Shown here: positions 35,054 to 44,620 of the stretch, piece by piece
How the letters are laid out: every line of letters begins with the position of its first letter
Numbering within the stretch: position 1 is the stretch's first letter
Assembly (NCBI GenBank): GCA_002494135.1
Contig: DLBG01000027.1
Coordinates: 1 to 50,996 of the forward strand
Length of the DNA: 50,996 bases
Direction of reading: 5' to 3'
Origin: Lachnospiraceae bacterium UBA7027
GTDB taxonomy: Bacteria; Bacillota; Clostridia; Lachnospirales; Lachnospiraceae
The notes under the pieces: generated by a model
What the model was told of the DNA's origin: nothing
The model's database searches: none
The model's input: only the letters and a program-made list of their open reading frames with translations
Translations under genes and position numbers: made by a program

Positions 35054-38000
35054 GTGAAGAAAACCGTTCTTACAATGGCACAGGAAGACTATGACTTTTC
35101 CCACAACGTGGGAAAGCTTGTTTTTGATGCGGAGAAAGTGGAAATGGAATTCACGACTCCCGAGGTCAGAGAGGGCGCTTTTTCGATTGAAAGCGAGAAC
35201 GGCCTGCCGGTGGACGGTTTTGTATACGCAAACGAATCCCGCATGCGTATCAAAGAAAGTTCCTTCCACGGCGTGGACTGCGAAATCTGCTACAGTTTCG
35301 ATGCGACGGGACTGGAGCCCGGGGACAAAGTCTCCGGACAGTTTATCATTCTGTCCGATAAGGGCGAGTATACGCTTGATTTCGAGGCATCCATGGAAGC
35401 GGACTATATGTACAGCTCCATGGGGCAGATTAAAAATCTGTTTCATTTTACCAACCTTGCAAGAACGAACTGGCCCGAGGCGGTCAGCCTTTACTATTCC
35501 AACCGTTTCGCGGAGATTCTGACCGGAAACGACAAGCAGTACCGCAGTGTATACCGCGGACTGAGTCATGAGCCCGGCAACGAGCACTGCGTGGACGAAT
35601 TCTTAATCACCGTTCACAAGAAAACACGTAATTCTTACGAACTTCCCACGAATCATTACGTATTCAGGGCCATCCCCGATAAATTAGAGAAATCCACTTT
35701 CCTCACCGTAAACGGCTGGGGGTATGTCAGCGTGGACGTAGAGCCGGAAGGCGATTTTATCCGGCTTAACAAGACGTCCTACTGCGGAAACGACATTGTG
35801 GACGGACACATCGAGATTGAATATGAACTGGATCCGGAGATGATGCATGCGGGCCGTAATTTCGGCAAGCTGATTCTGACGACTCCGGAGCAGGTTTTTG
35901 AAGTTGCGGTGATTGTCGAATGCAATCCGATTGACATGGAGCGTTCCGCAAATCATATTTACAAGAAAACCGTTGCGCGCCTGATGCGCGAATACATTGC
36001 CTTCCGTCTTGGGAAACTGACCTCGGAAGAGTGGGTGCTGGTTTCTTCGGAAGAATTGTCTCACTTAACCGTAAAAGGCGAGCGCGAAGTTCTCGTGCGT
36101 CTTTACGAAATCCAGCTTTTGATTACCGCGCGCAGGGAAGAGGAAGCGCAGGCGCATATGGAGAAGCTTGAGGAGGAGTTAAAAGACCCCGAAAAAGCTC
36201 TCGGCAGCAGCAGTTACGGCTATTATCTCTATCTTACCACGATGCTTCATCCGGAATCCGATTACGTGGATAAGGTTGCTCACAAAGTTAAAAAACTTTA
36301 CCACAAAAATTCCTATGACCCCGTACTTGCGTGGATTCAGATTTATCTGCGCGAGGACCTTGCGTTCCGTGATGAGAAACGCTGGGATTATCTGGAAGAG
36401 CAGTTCCATTCCGGCATCGATTCGCCCCTGTTATTTACCGAGGCGGTGCATTTGCTCGACAAGCAGCCGTCGCTTTTGACCAAGCTTTCCGAATACGAGC
36501 TGACCCTCCTTTCCTTTGCGTTAAAGAACGGCGCAATCACATCCGCCATCGGCGAGAGAGTGCAGTTTTTGATTTCCCGCGAGAAAGATTACGATGAGGT
36601 TCTTTTCGGTGTTTTAAAGAAGGCCTACCAGTTAAATCCCACCAAGGATCTTCTGCAGGCCATCTGCCAGCTTCTGATGCTCGGCGACTGTGTCGGCGAA
36701 GAATACTTAAGGTGGTATGAAGATGCGGTCAAAGCGGAAATCCGCATCGCAAAATTATACGAGTACTACATGGCCTGCGTACCCGCAAATTACAAGGAAA
36801 TGCTGCCGCAGATGGTGATGATGTATTTTGCATATCAGAATCATCTTGAATATGACAAAATGGCGCTGTTATATGCCAACGTCAACGATTACCGGGCCCT
36901 TGTTCCGGAGGTTGCTTCGTCTTACGACGAAACCGTTCTGGACTTCTTAAAAGAGCAGATCAAAAAGGGACGCGTCAATAAGAATTTAATCAAGCTTTAT
37001 AAAAAATACATTACCCCGGAAATCATGGATGATGAGCTTGCATCGAGCTTTGCACCAATCCTGTTTGCACATGAGGTTCGCGTGACCAGACCGAACATCC
37101 GCAGAGTGATTGTGGTGCATGACAAGGCAGTCGGAGAGGGTAAATTCCCGGTACATGACGGCGTGGCTTATCCGACCATCTATGCGAGAAACTACTGCAT
37201 CCTGTTTGAGGACGAGAACGGCCGCAGATACGTATCCGAGGCACTGACGAAACCGTCGCCGGTTCTGTATACCGAGCGGATGCGGGATACCGTTCTCCCG
37301 CTTGTAAAAGGCCGCGTGGGTATTTTACTCAACATCACCGAGAATGACGTTCATGATGCGGCGGTCAGCGATGAGAACTGTGAATACTACGAGACACTGC
37401 TTACGTCCGATTCCGTGACGTTCACGTTAAAGAAGGAGATTCTTTACAATCTCTGCAAATTTTACTTTGAGAACGACAGAATCCGCGAACTCGACCGGCT
37501 CTTAATGATGGCAAAACCCGAGGTTTTGCCGGCATCGGACCGCGGCGAGATGGTACATATCCTGGTGGCAAGAGGCCTTTACGAGGACGCGTTCCACTGG
37601 CTTTGCAATTTCGGCATGGAACACGTGGCGGCAAAGACCTGTCTTCGTCTTTTGAGCCGCTATCTGGAAAGAACGGACTATGAAGAAGATCCGGACATGA
37701 TTGCTCTTTGTGAGGAACTGTATCTGGGCGGACGTTTCGATTCGGTGATTTTAAAATATCTGGCAGTGCATTTTAAAGGAACCAACACGCAGATGCTGGA
37801 ACTGCTGCGACTTTGCGAAAGCTTCGGCTGCGATGTCTTCGGACTCATTGAGAGAATCCTTGTGCAAATGCTTTATACAAGAACGGCGGGGCCTGAGCGC
37901 GAGCAGATTTACGAGCGCTTTGTGCGCCTAAACGGCAGCACGAGTCTTCGCAAGTCCTACCTTGCGGAGTGCGCTTACGGCTATTTCGTGGGCGAATACA

Positions 38001-38617
38001 AGGTGCCGGAATCCGTCTTCGGCGAGATGGAGCGTCTTCACAAGGACGGCGAGAAATTAAGCCGGATCTGCAAGTTATCGTATGCACTTTATTATTCCAC
38101 CAAGGGTTCGGCAAGCTGGAATATTCCGCTGCTTCGCGAAATCATCACGAAGGAAATCAAGAGCGGTGTGGTATTCCCTTACTTCTTAAAATTCGCATCG
38201 GAAGTACCGGCGGTGGTACCTTTCACCGACCGTTCGTTTGTGGAATACCGCGGAAACGGCAACAGCCGTGTCATCATGCATTATGCGATTGAACGCGAAA
38301 ACAGCGACAATGCCGAGTACCGCAAGGAAGAGATGGACAATCTTTATTACGGAATTTTCGTGAAAGATTTTATCCTCTTCTCCGGCGACGTCGTGAACTA
38401 TTATATTACCGAGGAAAGCGGCAACCAGGAGCAGCTGACGCTTTCGGCCACGCTTACGGGCGCAGACAATTCTTCCTGCGACGTGCCGTGGAGATATCAT
38501 GTATTAAACGAGGCGGTGATGCTGCGTGAGAAAGCGCAGGAGCAGCGCAGTGCGGAAGTGCTTGAAGAGTACGCACATCTGGAATACATCACAAAGAAGT
38601 TGTTTCATGCCGAATAA
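35054..38617 (+). CDS. DUF5717 family large repeat protein
   Basis: A 1187-residue protein without signal peptide or membrane span, so cytoplasmic. About residues 1-310 and the last 200 look beta-rich; the middle (about 310-950) is a long run of helical pairs resembling TPR-like repeats. I place it in DUF5717, which I know from Lachnospiraceae; function is not known. It is followed by a DUF5716 protein and a TPR-like protein, and the three probably work together. Start is GTG at 35054 with GGGAG seven bases upstream; an ATG at 35075 is an alternative. G+C is clearly higher from here on (31 of 60 in 36001-36060), so it belongs to the chromosome backbone rather than the glycan locus. Confidence 0.8.
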   Translation: MKKTVLTMAQEDYDFSHNVGKLVFDAEKVEMEFTTPEVREGAFSIESENGLPVDGFVYANESRMRIKESSFHGVDCEICYSFDATGLEPGDKVSGQFIILSDKGEYTLDFEASMEADYMYSSMGQIKNLFHFTNLARTNWPEAVSLYYSNRFAEILTGNDKQYRSVYRGLSHEPGNEHCVDEFLITVHKKTRNSYELPTNHYVFRAIPDKLEKSTFLTVNGWGYVSVDVEPEGDFIRLNKTSYCGNDIVDGHIEIEYELDPEMMHAGRNFGKLILTTPEQVFEVAVIVECNPIDMERSANHIYKKTVARLMREYIAFRLGKLTSEEWVLVSSEELSHLTVKGEREVLVRLYEIQLLITARREEEAQAHMEKLEEELKDPEKALGSSSYGYYLYLTTMLHPESDYVDKVAHKVKKLYHKNSYDPVLAWIQIYLREDLAFRDEKRWDYLEEQFHSGIDSPLLFTEAVHLLDKQPSLLTKLSEYELTLLSFALKNGAITSAIGERVQFLISREKDYDEVLFGVLKKAYQLNPTKDLLQAICQLLMLGDCVGEEYLRWYEDAVKAEIRIAKLYEYYMACVPANYKEMLPQMVMMYFAYQNHLEYDKMALLYANVNDYRALVPEVASSYDETVLDFLKEQIKKGRVNKNLIKLYKKYITPEIMDDELASSFAPILFAHEVRVTRPNIRRVIVVHDKAVGEGKFPVHDGVAYPTIYARNYCILFEDENGRRYVSEALTKPSPVLYTERMRDTVLPLVKGRVGILLNITENDVHDAAVSDENCEYYETLLTSDSVTFTLKKEILYNLCKFYFENDRIRELDRLLMMAKPEVLPASDRGEMVHILVARGLYEDAFHWLCNFGMEHVAAKTCLRLLSRYLERTDYEEDPDMIALCEELYLGGRFDSVILKYLAVHFKGTNTQMLELLRLCESFGCDVFGLIERILVQMLYTRTAGPEREQIYERFVRLNGSTSLRKSYLAECAYGYFVGEYKVPESVFGEMERLHKDGEKLSRICKLSYALYYSTKGSASWNIPLLREIITKEIKSGVVFPYFLKFASEVPAVVPFTDRSFVEYRGNGNSRVIMHYAIERENSDNAEYRKEEMDNLYYGIFVKDFILFSGDVVNYYITEESGNQEQLTLSATLTGADNSSCDVPWRYHVLNEAVMLREKAQEQRSAEVLEEYAHLEYITKKLFHAE

Positions 38618-38664
38618 GGCTTAATCGGAAGTTACAGTTAATCACAGAACACGAAGAGGGCAAA

Positions 38665-39957
38665 ATGGCCGGAATCAGGGAAGTCTTCGAAAAAATAAAC
38701 AGGGACCGTTACGTAATCGGGTTTGACCTAAACAACAGGTTTGCCCAGATTTCTTACATGCGCATTGACGGCACCGAGCCCGAGACGTTAAGCACCATCA
38801 CGGGCGAGGAAGAGTACAACATTCCTGCGGTTATTTTAAAACGGAAATCCAACAATCAGTGGGTCATCGGACGCGCGGCGGAAGATGCGTTTTCCGAAAA
38901 GGACGGATATCTGATTGCGGATCTTCTTCGCAAGTCCCTGCGCGGCGAAACCGTCCGCATGGGAACGGAGGAGTATAAGGCGGAGGATCTGCTTTTGCTG
39001 TTTATCAAAAGAGCATTTGCCATGCTTCCTTTGATGACAACACCCGACAAAGTTTCGGCCGTTGTGGTAACCGTACGCAAGGCGGATACCGAGACCGTAA
39101 AGGTATTGCAGAAACTTCCGGAACTGCTGAAAATCGAAGAAGAGAAGATTCACTTCTTAAGTTACGAAGAGAGTTTCTTCTTCTACATGCTTTACCAGAA
39201 GGATGAGCTTAAGAATCATCAGGTACTGCTTTGCGACAGTGCGGAAGGATACCTGAATATTTACCGTCTGGAGAAAAATCACTTCGTCACCCCTGCAATT
39301 GCAGGTGTTGAGGAATATGCATACGAGGATTTCCGGTTCGGACCGGAAGGAGAATCGGCGGCAGAGAAGGACCGGAGATTCTTAAATATCTGCGACCACA
39401 TGTGTGAAAACCGTCTGATTTCCGCCGTTTATTTAATCGGCGAAGGTTTCTACGACGAGTGGTGCAACGATTCGCTGAAGTTTCTTTGCAAGGGACGCCG
39501 TGTATTCAAGGGCAACAACCTTTTCAGCAAAGGTGCTTGTCTTGCGGCGAAAGAATATGCCGCACCGAGCGGATACGAGAAGCAGCTTCGCTTCTTCGGC
39601 CGTGACCGTGTGCAGGCAAATGTCGGAGTCACGATTCGTGATAACGACGAGAATGAAGAAGTGGCATTCATCAAGGCCGGCGAACACTGGTATGAAGTCG
39701 GACGCACGGAGGAATTCCTCCTGCACGAGACCGACACCGTGCCGATCTGGATTGAACAGATTTCAAAACGTAACCGCGTGGGTGCGGATTTAAAATTATC
39801 CGGACTGCCCGTAAAGAGCAGCCGCATGACGCGGATTTCGCTGACAATCAAAATGAATTCGGACAAGAGTGTGCTCTTTGTGGCGAAAGATCTGGGATTC
39901 GGAGAACTGTATCCGTCAACGGGACTTGAGTGGACGGAGGAGCTGTCGCTTGACTGA
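38665..39957 (+). CDS. DUF5716 family protein, Hsp70/actin-like ATPase fold suspected
   Basis: A 430-residue cytoplasmic protein that I assign to DUF5716. The order of segments follows the Hsp70/actin ATPase: VIGFDLNNRFAQISYM (phosphate 1 position), NIPAVILKRK and WVIGRAAEDAF as in DnaK, SAVVVTVRKADTETVKVLQ (where DnaK has VITVPAYF), LLCDSAEGYLNIYRL (phosphate 2 position), and AVYLIGEGFYDEW followed by NLFSKGACLAAKEYA (adenosine site). The Gly/Thr residues of the phosphate loops are partly replaced, so nucleotide hydrolysis is doubtful. The last 110 residues form a separate beta domain. It always seems to pair with DUF5717. This fold call is mine, from reading motifs, and is not tested. Confidence 0.75.
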   Translation: MAGIREVFEKINRDRYVIGFDLNNRFAQISYMRIDGTEPETLSTITGEEEYNIPAVILKRKSNNQWVIGRAAEDAFSEKDGYLIADLLRKSLRGETVRMGTEEYKAEDLLLLFIKRAFAMLPLMTTPDKVSAVVVTVRKADTETVKVLQKLPELLKIEEEKIHFLSYEESFFFYMLYQKDELKNHQVLLCDSAEGYLNIYRLEKNHFVTPAIAGVEEYAYEDFRFGPEGESAAEKDRRFLNICDHMCENRLISAVYLIGEGFYDEWCNDSLKFLCKGRRVFKGNNLFSKGACLAAKEYAAPSGYEKQLRFFGRDRVQANVGVTIRDNDENEEVAFIKAGEHWYEVGRTEEFLLHETDTVPIWIEQISKRNRVGADLKLSGLPVKSSRMTRISLTIKMNSDKSVLFVAKDLGFGELYPSTGLEWTEELSLD

Positions 39958-40026
39958 TTCAATGAGCAGTCTGCGAAAGATTTACAGAGAATAACCAAAG
40001 GGACGATATAACAAGAGGGACGACGC

Positions 40027-40845
40027 ATGGGAAGCATGTATCACTGCACGGGACGGAAAGGAAACCGCCCCTTCTACCTCAATAAAATATGTGTGCGCAT
40101 TTATTCCGCGGACGAGCTTGCATACTGCGTATGCGAGAATCCGGAACTTCTGGAGACGGATATTTTTACCACGGAACTGGTTTCCTGGCTGGAAGACGAA
40201 TGCGGAGTGCGCGAGATGGCACAGGAATTAAGCCGCTGCATCGCCAGGGGTGTCCCCTTGACACGATACGTGGAAGCGGTGTTAAATAATGTGGCTTACG
40301 TCAGTGTGCGCGAGAAGAAAGCGATTCTTGATATCGTGCGTCAGGGATCCGGAGGAAACGTGATCCGCCGTCGCAAAACCCATGCGGATTTCTACCTTCG
40401 CAAGGAGCGCTATGCGCATGCAATCCGTGAATATGATGCACTGATTGAGCAGGTGGACGATTCGGAGAGAGAATTCCTGGGCGGTGTTTACTATAACCGC
40501 GGCATCGCACTGGCAAGACAGTTTTTGTTTGCACAGGCAGAGGAAAGCTTCCGGAATGCATATCTGCTGGATTCGAAGAAGGAATATTTCTACGGTTATG
40601 CGGCAGCAATGCGTATGCGCCTGCCGGAACGCGAGTACATTCAGCAGATCAGCAGCATGCTTGACATGTCTGATGATACGCTGAAACTTGAAGAGGACAT
40701 GAAGGTCTTTGAGGCCGAGTGGAAAGAGTCCGACGAACGTGCGGAATTCGAGAATGTTATGTCGGCCGGAGATACCGTGGAATTCCGCGAGTGGCTGGGA
40801 CGTAAAATCTCCGAATACAAAGAAGACTACCGCCGTTATGTATAA
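40027..40845 (+). CDS. TPR-like protein of unknown function
   Basis: A 272-residue cytoplasmic protein. The middle and end carry tetratricopeptide-like helices (HADFYLRKERYAHAIREYDA, YYNRGIALARQFLFAQAEES, YLLDSKKEYFYGYAAAMRM), while the first 110 residues are mixed and contain several Cys. I do not recognise a named family. It is third in line after the DUF5717 and DUF5716 genes, with AGAGGG before the ATG, and so is a likely third member of that system. PurB starts 90 bases later; that gap has no promoter I would call. Confidence 0.7.
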   Translation: MGSMYHCTGRKGNRPFYLNKICVRIYSADELAYCVCENPELLETDIFTTELVSWLEDECGVREMAQELSRCIARGVPLTRYVEAVLNNVAYVSVREKKAILDIVRQGSGGNVIRRRKTHADFYLRKERYAHAIREYDALIEQVDDSEREFLGGVYYNRGIALARQFLFAQAEESFRNAYLLDSKKEYFYGYAAAMRMRLPEREYIQQISSMLDMSDDTLKLEEDMKVFEAEWKESDERAEFENVMSAGDTVEFREWLGRKISEYKEDYRRYV

Positions 40846-40935
40846 ACCTGCGGCGGAAAGAAATAAGCGCCTGCAGGCATAAGACTAAGCCGGATGCAGG
40901 CAGCAGGACGAAGGAACAAAAGAAAGGAACAAACC

Positions 40936-42372
40936 ATGGCAACAGATGTATATGTAAGCCCGTTATCGGAGCGTTACGCAAGTAAGGAAATGCAGTATAT
41001 TTTCTCCCCGGATATGAAATTCCGTACCTGGAGAAGACTTTGGATTGCTCTTGCAGAGACAGAGATGGAACTTGGTTTAAAGCAGATCACTCCGGAGATG
41101 ATCGAGGAATTAAAGGCACACAAGGACGACATCAACTACGAAGAGGCAAAGGCCCGCGAGAAAATCGTCCGTCACGACGTTATGAGTCACGTATACGCAT
41201 ACGGCTTACAGTGCCCGAACGCAAAGGGCATCATTCACCTCGGTGCAACCAGCTGCTACGTCGGCGACAACACCGACATTATCGTGATGAAGGAAGCACT
41301 GGAGCTTGTTAAGAAGAAACTGGTAAACGTAATCGCAAATCTCTCCAGATTTGCGGACGAGAATAAGGAACTGCCGACACTGGCATTTACCCACTTCCAG
41401 CCGGCCCAGCCTACAACCGTAGGAAAAAGAGCAACGCTCTGGACGCAGGAATTTCTGATGGATTTGGAGGATCTTGAATATGTATCTTCCACGTTAAAAC
41501 TTCTCGGTTCCAAGGGTACGACCGGAACACAGGCAAGTTTCCTGGAACTCTTCGAAGGAGATCAGGAAACCATCGATAAAATCGATCCGATGATTGCAGA
41601 GAAGATGGGCTTTGAGGCATGCTATCCGGTATCCGGACAGACCTATTCGAGAAAGGTGGATACGAGAGTCTGCAACATCCTTGCCGGCATCGCCGCATCC
41701 GCACATAAAATGAGCAACGACATCCGTCTGCTTCAGCACTTAAAGGAAGTGGAAGAGCCGTTTGAAAAGACCCAGATCGGATCCTCCGCAATGGCCTACA
41801 AACGTAATCCGATGCGCAGCGAGCGTATCGCGTCCCTGTCCCGTTACGTGATGATCGATGCATTAAATCCCGCCATCACATCTGCAACGCAGTGGTTCGA
41901 AAGAACGCTGGATGATTCCGCAAACAAGAGACTTTCCATTCCGGAAGCCTTCCTTGCCATCGACGGAATCCTCGATCTTTGCATGAATGTAACGGACGGC
42001 CTTAAGGTATATCCGAAGGTAATTGAAAAGAGACTTCGTTCCGAGCTGCCGTTCATGGCAACCGAGAACATCATGATGGATGCCGTAAAACGCGGCGGAG
42101 ACCGTCAGGAACTTCACGAGGAAATCCGTACACTGTCCATGCAGGCCGGTGCGGTTGTAAAGGAAGAGGGTAAGGATAACAACCTTGTGGAATTAATCGC
42201 GGCAGATCCTCTCTTCGGTGTATCCGAGGAAGAAATCAATGCGGTATTAAAACCCGAACTTTATACGGGCCGTGCGGCAATTCAGACGGAAAAATTCCTG
42301 CAGACCTGCGTAAATCCCGTGCTTGAAAAATATGCGGATTTACTCGGCGGCAAGGCAGAGATTAACGTATAA
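40936..42372 (+). CDS. purB: adenylosuccinate lyase
   Basis: A 478-residue enzyme of the fumarase/aspartase superfamily that releases fumarate from SAICAR and from adenylosuccinate in purine synthesis. Seen: SPLSERYASKEM at the start, RHDVMSHVYAYG, GATSCYVGDNTD, FTHFQPAQPTTVGKRA, and the signature GSSAMAYKRNPMRSE with the catalytic loop. The length fits the longer PurB group. ATG at 40936 has AAAGGAA upstream; an earlier in-frame start at 40894 lies in non-conserved sequence. A 21-base stretch of its 3' end, including the stop, is repeated directly downstream. Confidence 0.97.
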   Translation: MATDVYVSPLSERYASKEMQYIFSPDMKFRTWRRLWIALAETEMELGLKQITPEMIEELKAHKDDINYEEAKAREKIVRHDVMSHVYAYGLQCPNAKGIIHLGATSCYVGDNTDIIVMKEALELVKKKLVNVIANLSRFADENKELPTLAFTHFQPAQPTTVGKRATLWTQEFLMDLEDLEYVSSTLKLLGSKGTTGTQASFLELFEGDQETIDKIDPMIAEKMGFEACYPVSGQTYSRKVDTRVCNILAGIAASAHKMSNDIRLLQHLKEVEEPFEKTQIGSSAMAYKRNPMRSERIASLSRYVMIDALNPAITSATQWFERTLDDSANKRLSIPEAFLAIDGILDLCMNVTDGLKVYPKVIEKRLRSELPFMATENIMMDAVKRGGDRQELHEEIRTLSMQAGAVVKEEGKDNNLVELIAADPLFGVSEEEINAVLKPELYTGRAAIQTEKFLQTCVNPVLEKYADLLGGKAEINV

Positions 42373-42393
42373 AAGGAAGAGATTAACGTATAA
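42358..42393 (+). repeat. direct repeat duplicating the purB stop region
   Basis: GAGATTAACGTATAA occurs at 42358-42372 and again at 42379-42393, period 21 bases. The first copy contains the last codons and stop of purB, so the second is a small tandem duplication just outside the gene. Confidence 0.9.
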
Positions 42394-42406
42394 GAAGATA
42401 AAAGAC

Positions 42407-42730
42407 ATGTCAGACGAGAATAAAAAAACTTCACCTGCAAAGAGAATCCTCGCATGGATCGGAATTGTGATTATCGCACTCTGGTTCACCGCGACGATTC
42501 TGATTGCGGTGCTTCCGATTCCCGGGAAAGCGGCGATTTTTCCGTTCTTCATGATCGGATGCATCGTATTCCCCGTCTTTCTCTGGATTGCACTCTGGGC
42601 TTACGGCGCGATTACGGGAAAGAAAAATGTCGCATCGTTCCGCAGCGCCGAAATGGAAGAAACGATGGAAAAGGCGGAGCTTATTAAAGAGAAACTCAAG
42701 GAACAGGAATCGGAAGAAACTTCGAAATAA
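42407..42730 (+). CDS. small two-span membrane protein
   Basis: A 107-residue protein with two membrane spans (about residues 13-37 and 43-70) and a charged, probably coiled C-terminal tail (AEMEETMEKAELIKEKLKEQ). I do not recognise a family. ATG 42407 is chosen because the longer in-frame reading from 42323 would lie within purB and the repeat; the upstream AAGAAGA is only a weak ribosome site. The gene is followed after 12 bases by the sulfatase-like paralogue, and the two may be co-expressed. Confidence 0.7.
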   Translation: MSDENKKTSPAKRILAWIGIVIIALWFTATILIAVLPIPGKAAIFPFFMIGCIVFPVFLWIALWAYGAITGKKNVASFRSAEMEETMEKAELIKEKLKEQESEETSK

Positions 42731-42742
42731 CGGAGAAGATAC

Positions 42743-44461
42743 GTGACGGACAATACAAAGAAAGAGCCAAATAAAGTCAGGGAAAAGCGCCCGTATGTTG
42801 CGGCGGCACTGCTTGCGGCGGCGCTTTCTTTTTTTGTGTTTTTGTATGCACCCCTGGAGATTTATTTTACAAACAAGGTGGAATTCTGGTTTGACTTTCC
42901 GATGATGATCCGGATTGACCTGCCGCTTTTTTTCATCTCGACGGCGGTTATCCTCGGGGTACTGCTTCTGGCACACGTCATTCACAAAAACGTTTACCGC
43001 ATTTTGTTCCTTGCGGGCAGCATCTTTTATTTTGCACTTTACATGGAGGGAACCTTTTTCTCAAACTTCCTTCCGAAGTCCGACGGACGGCATATTGACT
43101 GGGCGGCACTTTCATCGCATCGTTTAATTTCCGTCGGAATCTATGTTTTTTTAGCTGCCGTCATTGTGGCGCTGATTCTGATTTTCAAATATCAAAAGAC
43201 CGAAGAGGTTTTAAAATACGGTCTCGGCGGACTTTCACTGGTTTTACTGATTACGCTCGTTACCGTCGGTATCCGTAACAACGGTTTTGCGAAAAAAGAG
43301 GTTGCGGCGGTGACGAAGGCCGGAGAATTTGAGTTTTCGTCCACGCAGAATGTCATTGTTTTTTTAATCGATGCGGTGGATGCATCGGCGTTCGAACGGG
43401 TGCTTGCAAATCATCCGGAGTATCGGGAAAATTTTAAGGATTTTACATACTTTTCGAATATGCTTTCAGGCTATACGCAGACGAACAATTCCGTGCCGCA
43501 CATGGTATCGGGGGTCTGGGACGAAGGCAAAGAGAATTACCTGGATTACCGCGAACGGGCTTTTGACGAATCGCCGCTGTTTGACAGGCTGATTCGCGAA
43601 AACTACCGGATTGGATTTTATGATGACTGCGTGCCGGCGGAATGTGCGAAGGTATACAAATTTCAGAATATAAAACACGCATCCTCAGGCAGACGGCCGG
43701 AACTGAAAAGCTTTGTGAAAAACCAGCTTGAGCTGGTGGGATACCGTTATGCGCCGTTTGATTTGAAGCGCTTCTGCATCATCGATAACATCAATGCGGA
43801 GTTTAAAAGCGTCGGTGACGAAATTACGGACTTTGCATCGGGCGAAGGTGAAAACTCCAAAGCAGGACAGCTTTACGACTATCACAATGACGCATTCTGG
43901 TCCGATTTAAGCGGCTACGGAATGAGACTTTGTACGCGTGATGCATGGCCGCCGGAACATATGGAAACACCGTGCTTTCGCTGGTATCATATCGAGGGCG
44001 GGCATGTACCGTTTATCTACGACGAAAACATGAATATCACGGATGAGGGCTCTTACGAACAGAACATTGCGGCATCCATGATGATGGCGGATTCTCTGAC
44101 GCGGATTCTGAAAACCGAAAGGGTATATGATAATTCCGTTATTATAATCACCGCGGATCACGGATTCTCCGAGGAGGATATTGTCGAGGACCGCAATCAT
44201 CCGATTTTTATGGTCAAGGGAATGAATGAATTCCACAAGACCATGCAGACATCCGATGCACCGGTTTCGTTTGAGGATCTCCAGGAGATGTTCATTCGCC
44301 TGATGGACGGTGCCGGAGCGGAAGAGGCCTTTGACTGGCACGAGGGAGATGCGCGCGACCGCGACTGCTATGTATATTACAACGCGCCGCTCTGGACCAA
44401 TGTGAAGCATGTCCAGCACGGCCATGCGGGCGACCGCAGTACGCTGGAACGCGTACAGTAA
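42743..44461 (+). CDS. membrane sulfatase-like / phosphotransferase-like protein (paralogue 2 of 2)
   Basis: A 572-residue paralogue of the protein at 28528 with the same plan: about five N-terminal membrane spans, then an outside alkaline-phosphatase-fold domain. Matching motifs are NVIVFLIDAVDAS, GYTQTNNSVPH at the nucleophile position, VGYRYAPFDLKR, YHIEGGHVPF, and ADHGFSEEDIVEDRNHPIF. The start is GTG with GGAGAAG upstream. In contrast to its partner it lies in the higher-G+C backbone, so it may be the older copy from which the glycan-locus copy came. Substrate unknown; LtaS-like transfer of a phospho-polyol group or hydrolysis of a phosphodiester are the candidates. Confidence 0.82.
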   Translation: MTDNTKKEPNKVREKRPYVAAALLAAALSFFVFLYAPLEIYFTNKVEFWFDFPMMIRIDLPLFFISTAVILGVLLLAHVIHKNVYRILFLAGSIFYFALYMEGTFFSNFLPKSDGRHIDWAALSSHRLISVGIYVFLAAVIVALILIFKYQKTEEVLKYGLGGLSLVLLITLVTVGIRNNGFAKKEVAAVTKAGEFEFSSTQNVIVFLIDAVDASAFERVLANHPEYRENFKDFTYFSNMLSGYTQTNNSVPHMVSGVWDEGKENYLDYRERAFDESPLFDRLIRENYRIGFYDDCVPAECAKVYKFQNIKHASSGRRPELKSFVKNQLELVGYRYAPFDLKRFCIIDNINAEFKSVGDEITDFASGEGENSKAGQLYDYHNDAFWSDLSGYGMRLCTRDAWPPEHMETPCFRWYHIEGGHVPFIYDENMNITDEGSYEQNIAASMMMADSLTRILKTERVYDNSVIIITADHGFSEEDIVEDRNHPIFMVKGMNEFHKTMQTSDAPVSFEDLQEMFIRLMDGAGAEEAFDWHEGDARDRDCYVYYNAPLWTNVKHVQHGHAGDRSTLERVQ

Positions 44462-44477
44462 ATCTTTGGAAAAGGTG

Positions 44478-44526
44478 TTGACAATTTTATAATAATATGA
44501 TATTTATATGATATCAAAACGATATC
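44478..44526 (+). promoter_or_regulatory. promoter with three phased GATAT boxes
   Basis: A perfect -35 box TTGACA (44478-44483) has TATTTA (44501-44506) 17 bases on as the -10 box. GATAT occurs at 44499-44503, 44510-44514 and 44521-44525, exactly 11 bases apart, covering the -10 and early transcribed region. This looks like a repeated operator, and the ribbon-helix-helix protein at 45661 is a candidate binder. Confidence 0.6.
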
Positions 44527-44620
44527 GCAATCCGGCGTGGCTTTCAACGCGGAACATGCGGATATCGGTTTGGCAATACGGAAGTGTAAAGGGAATTTAA
44601 AAATTCAGGAGGACATTACA

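Noticed and set aside
40846..40935. Possible regulatory RNA or promoter before purB
   Set aside because: Contains a GCCTGCAGGC palindrome, but no purine-riboswitch-like core and no -10 box; likely read through from the upstream genes.
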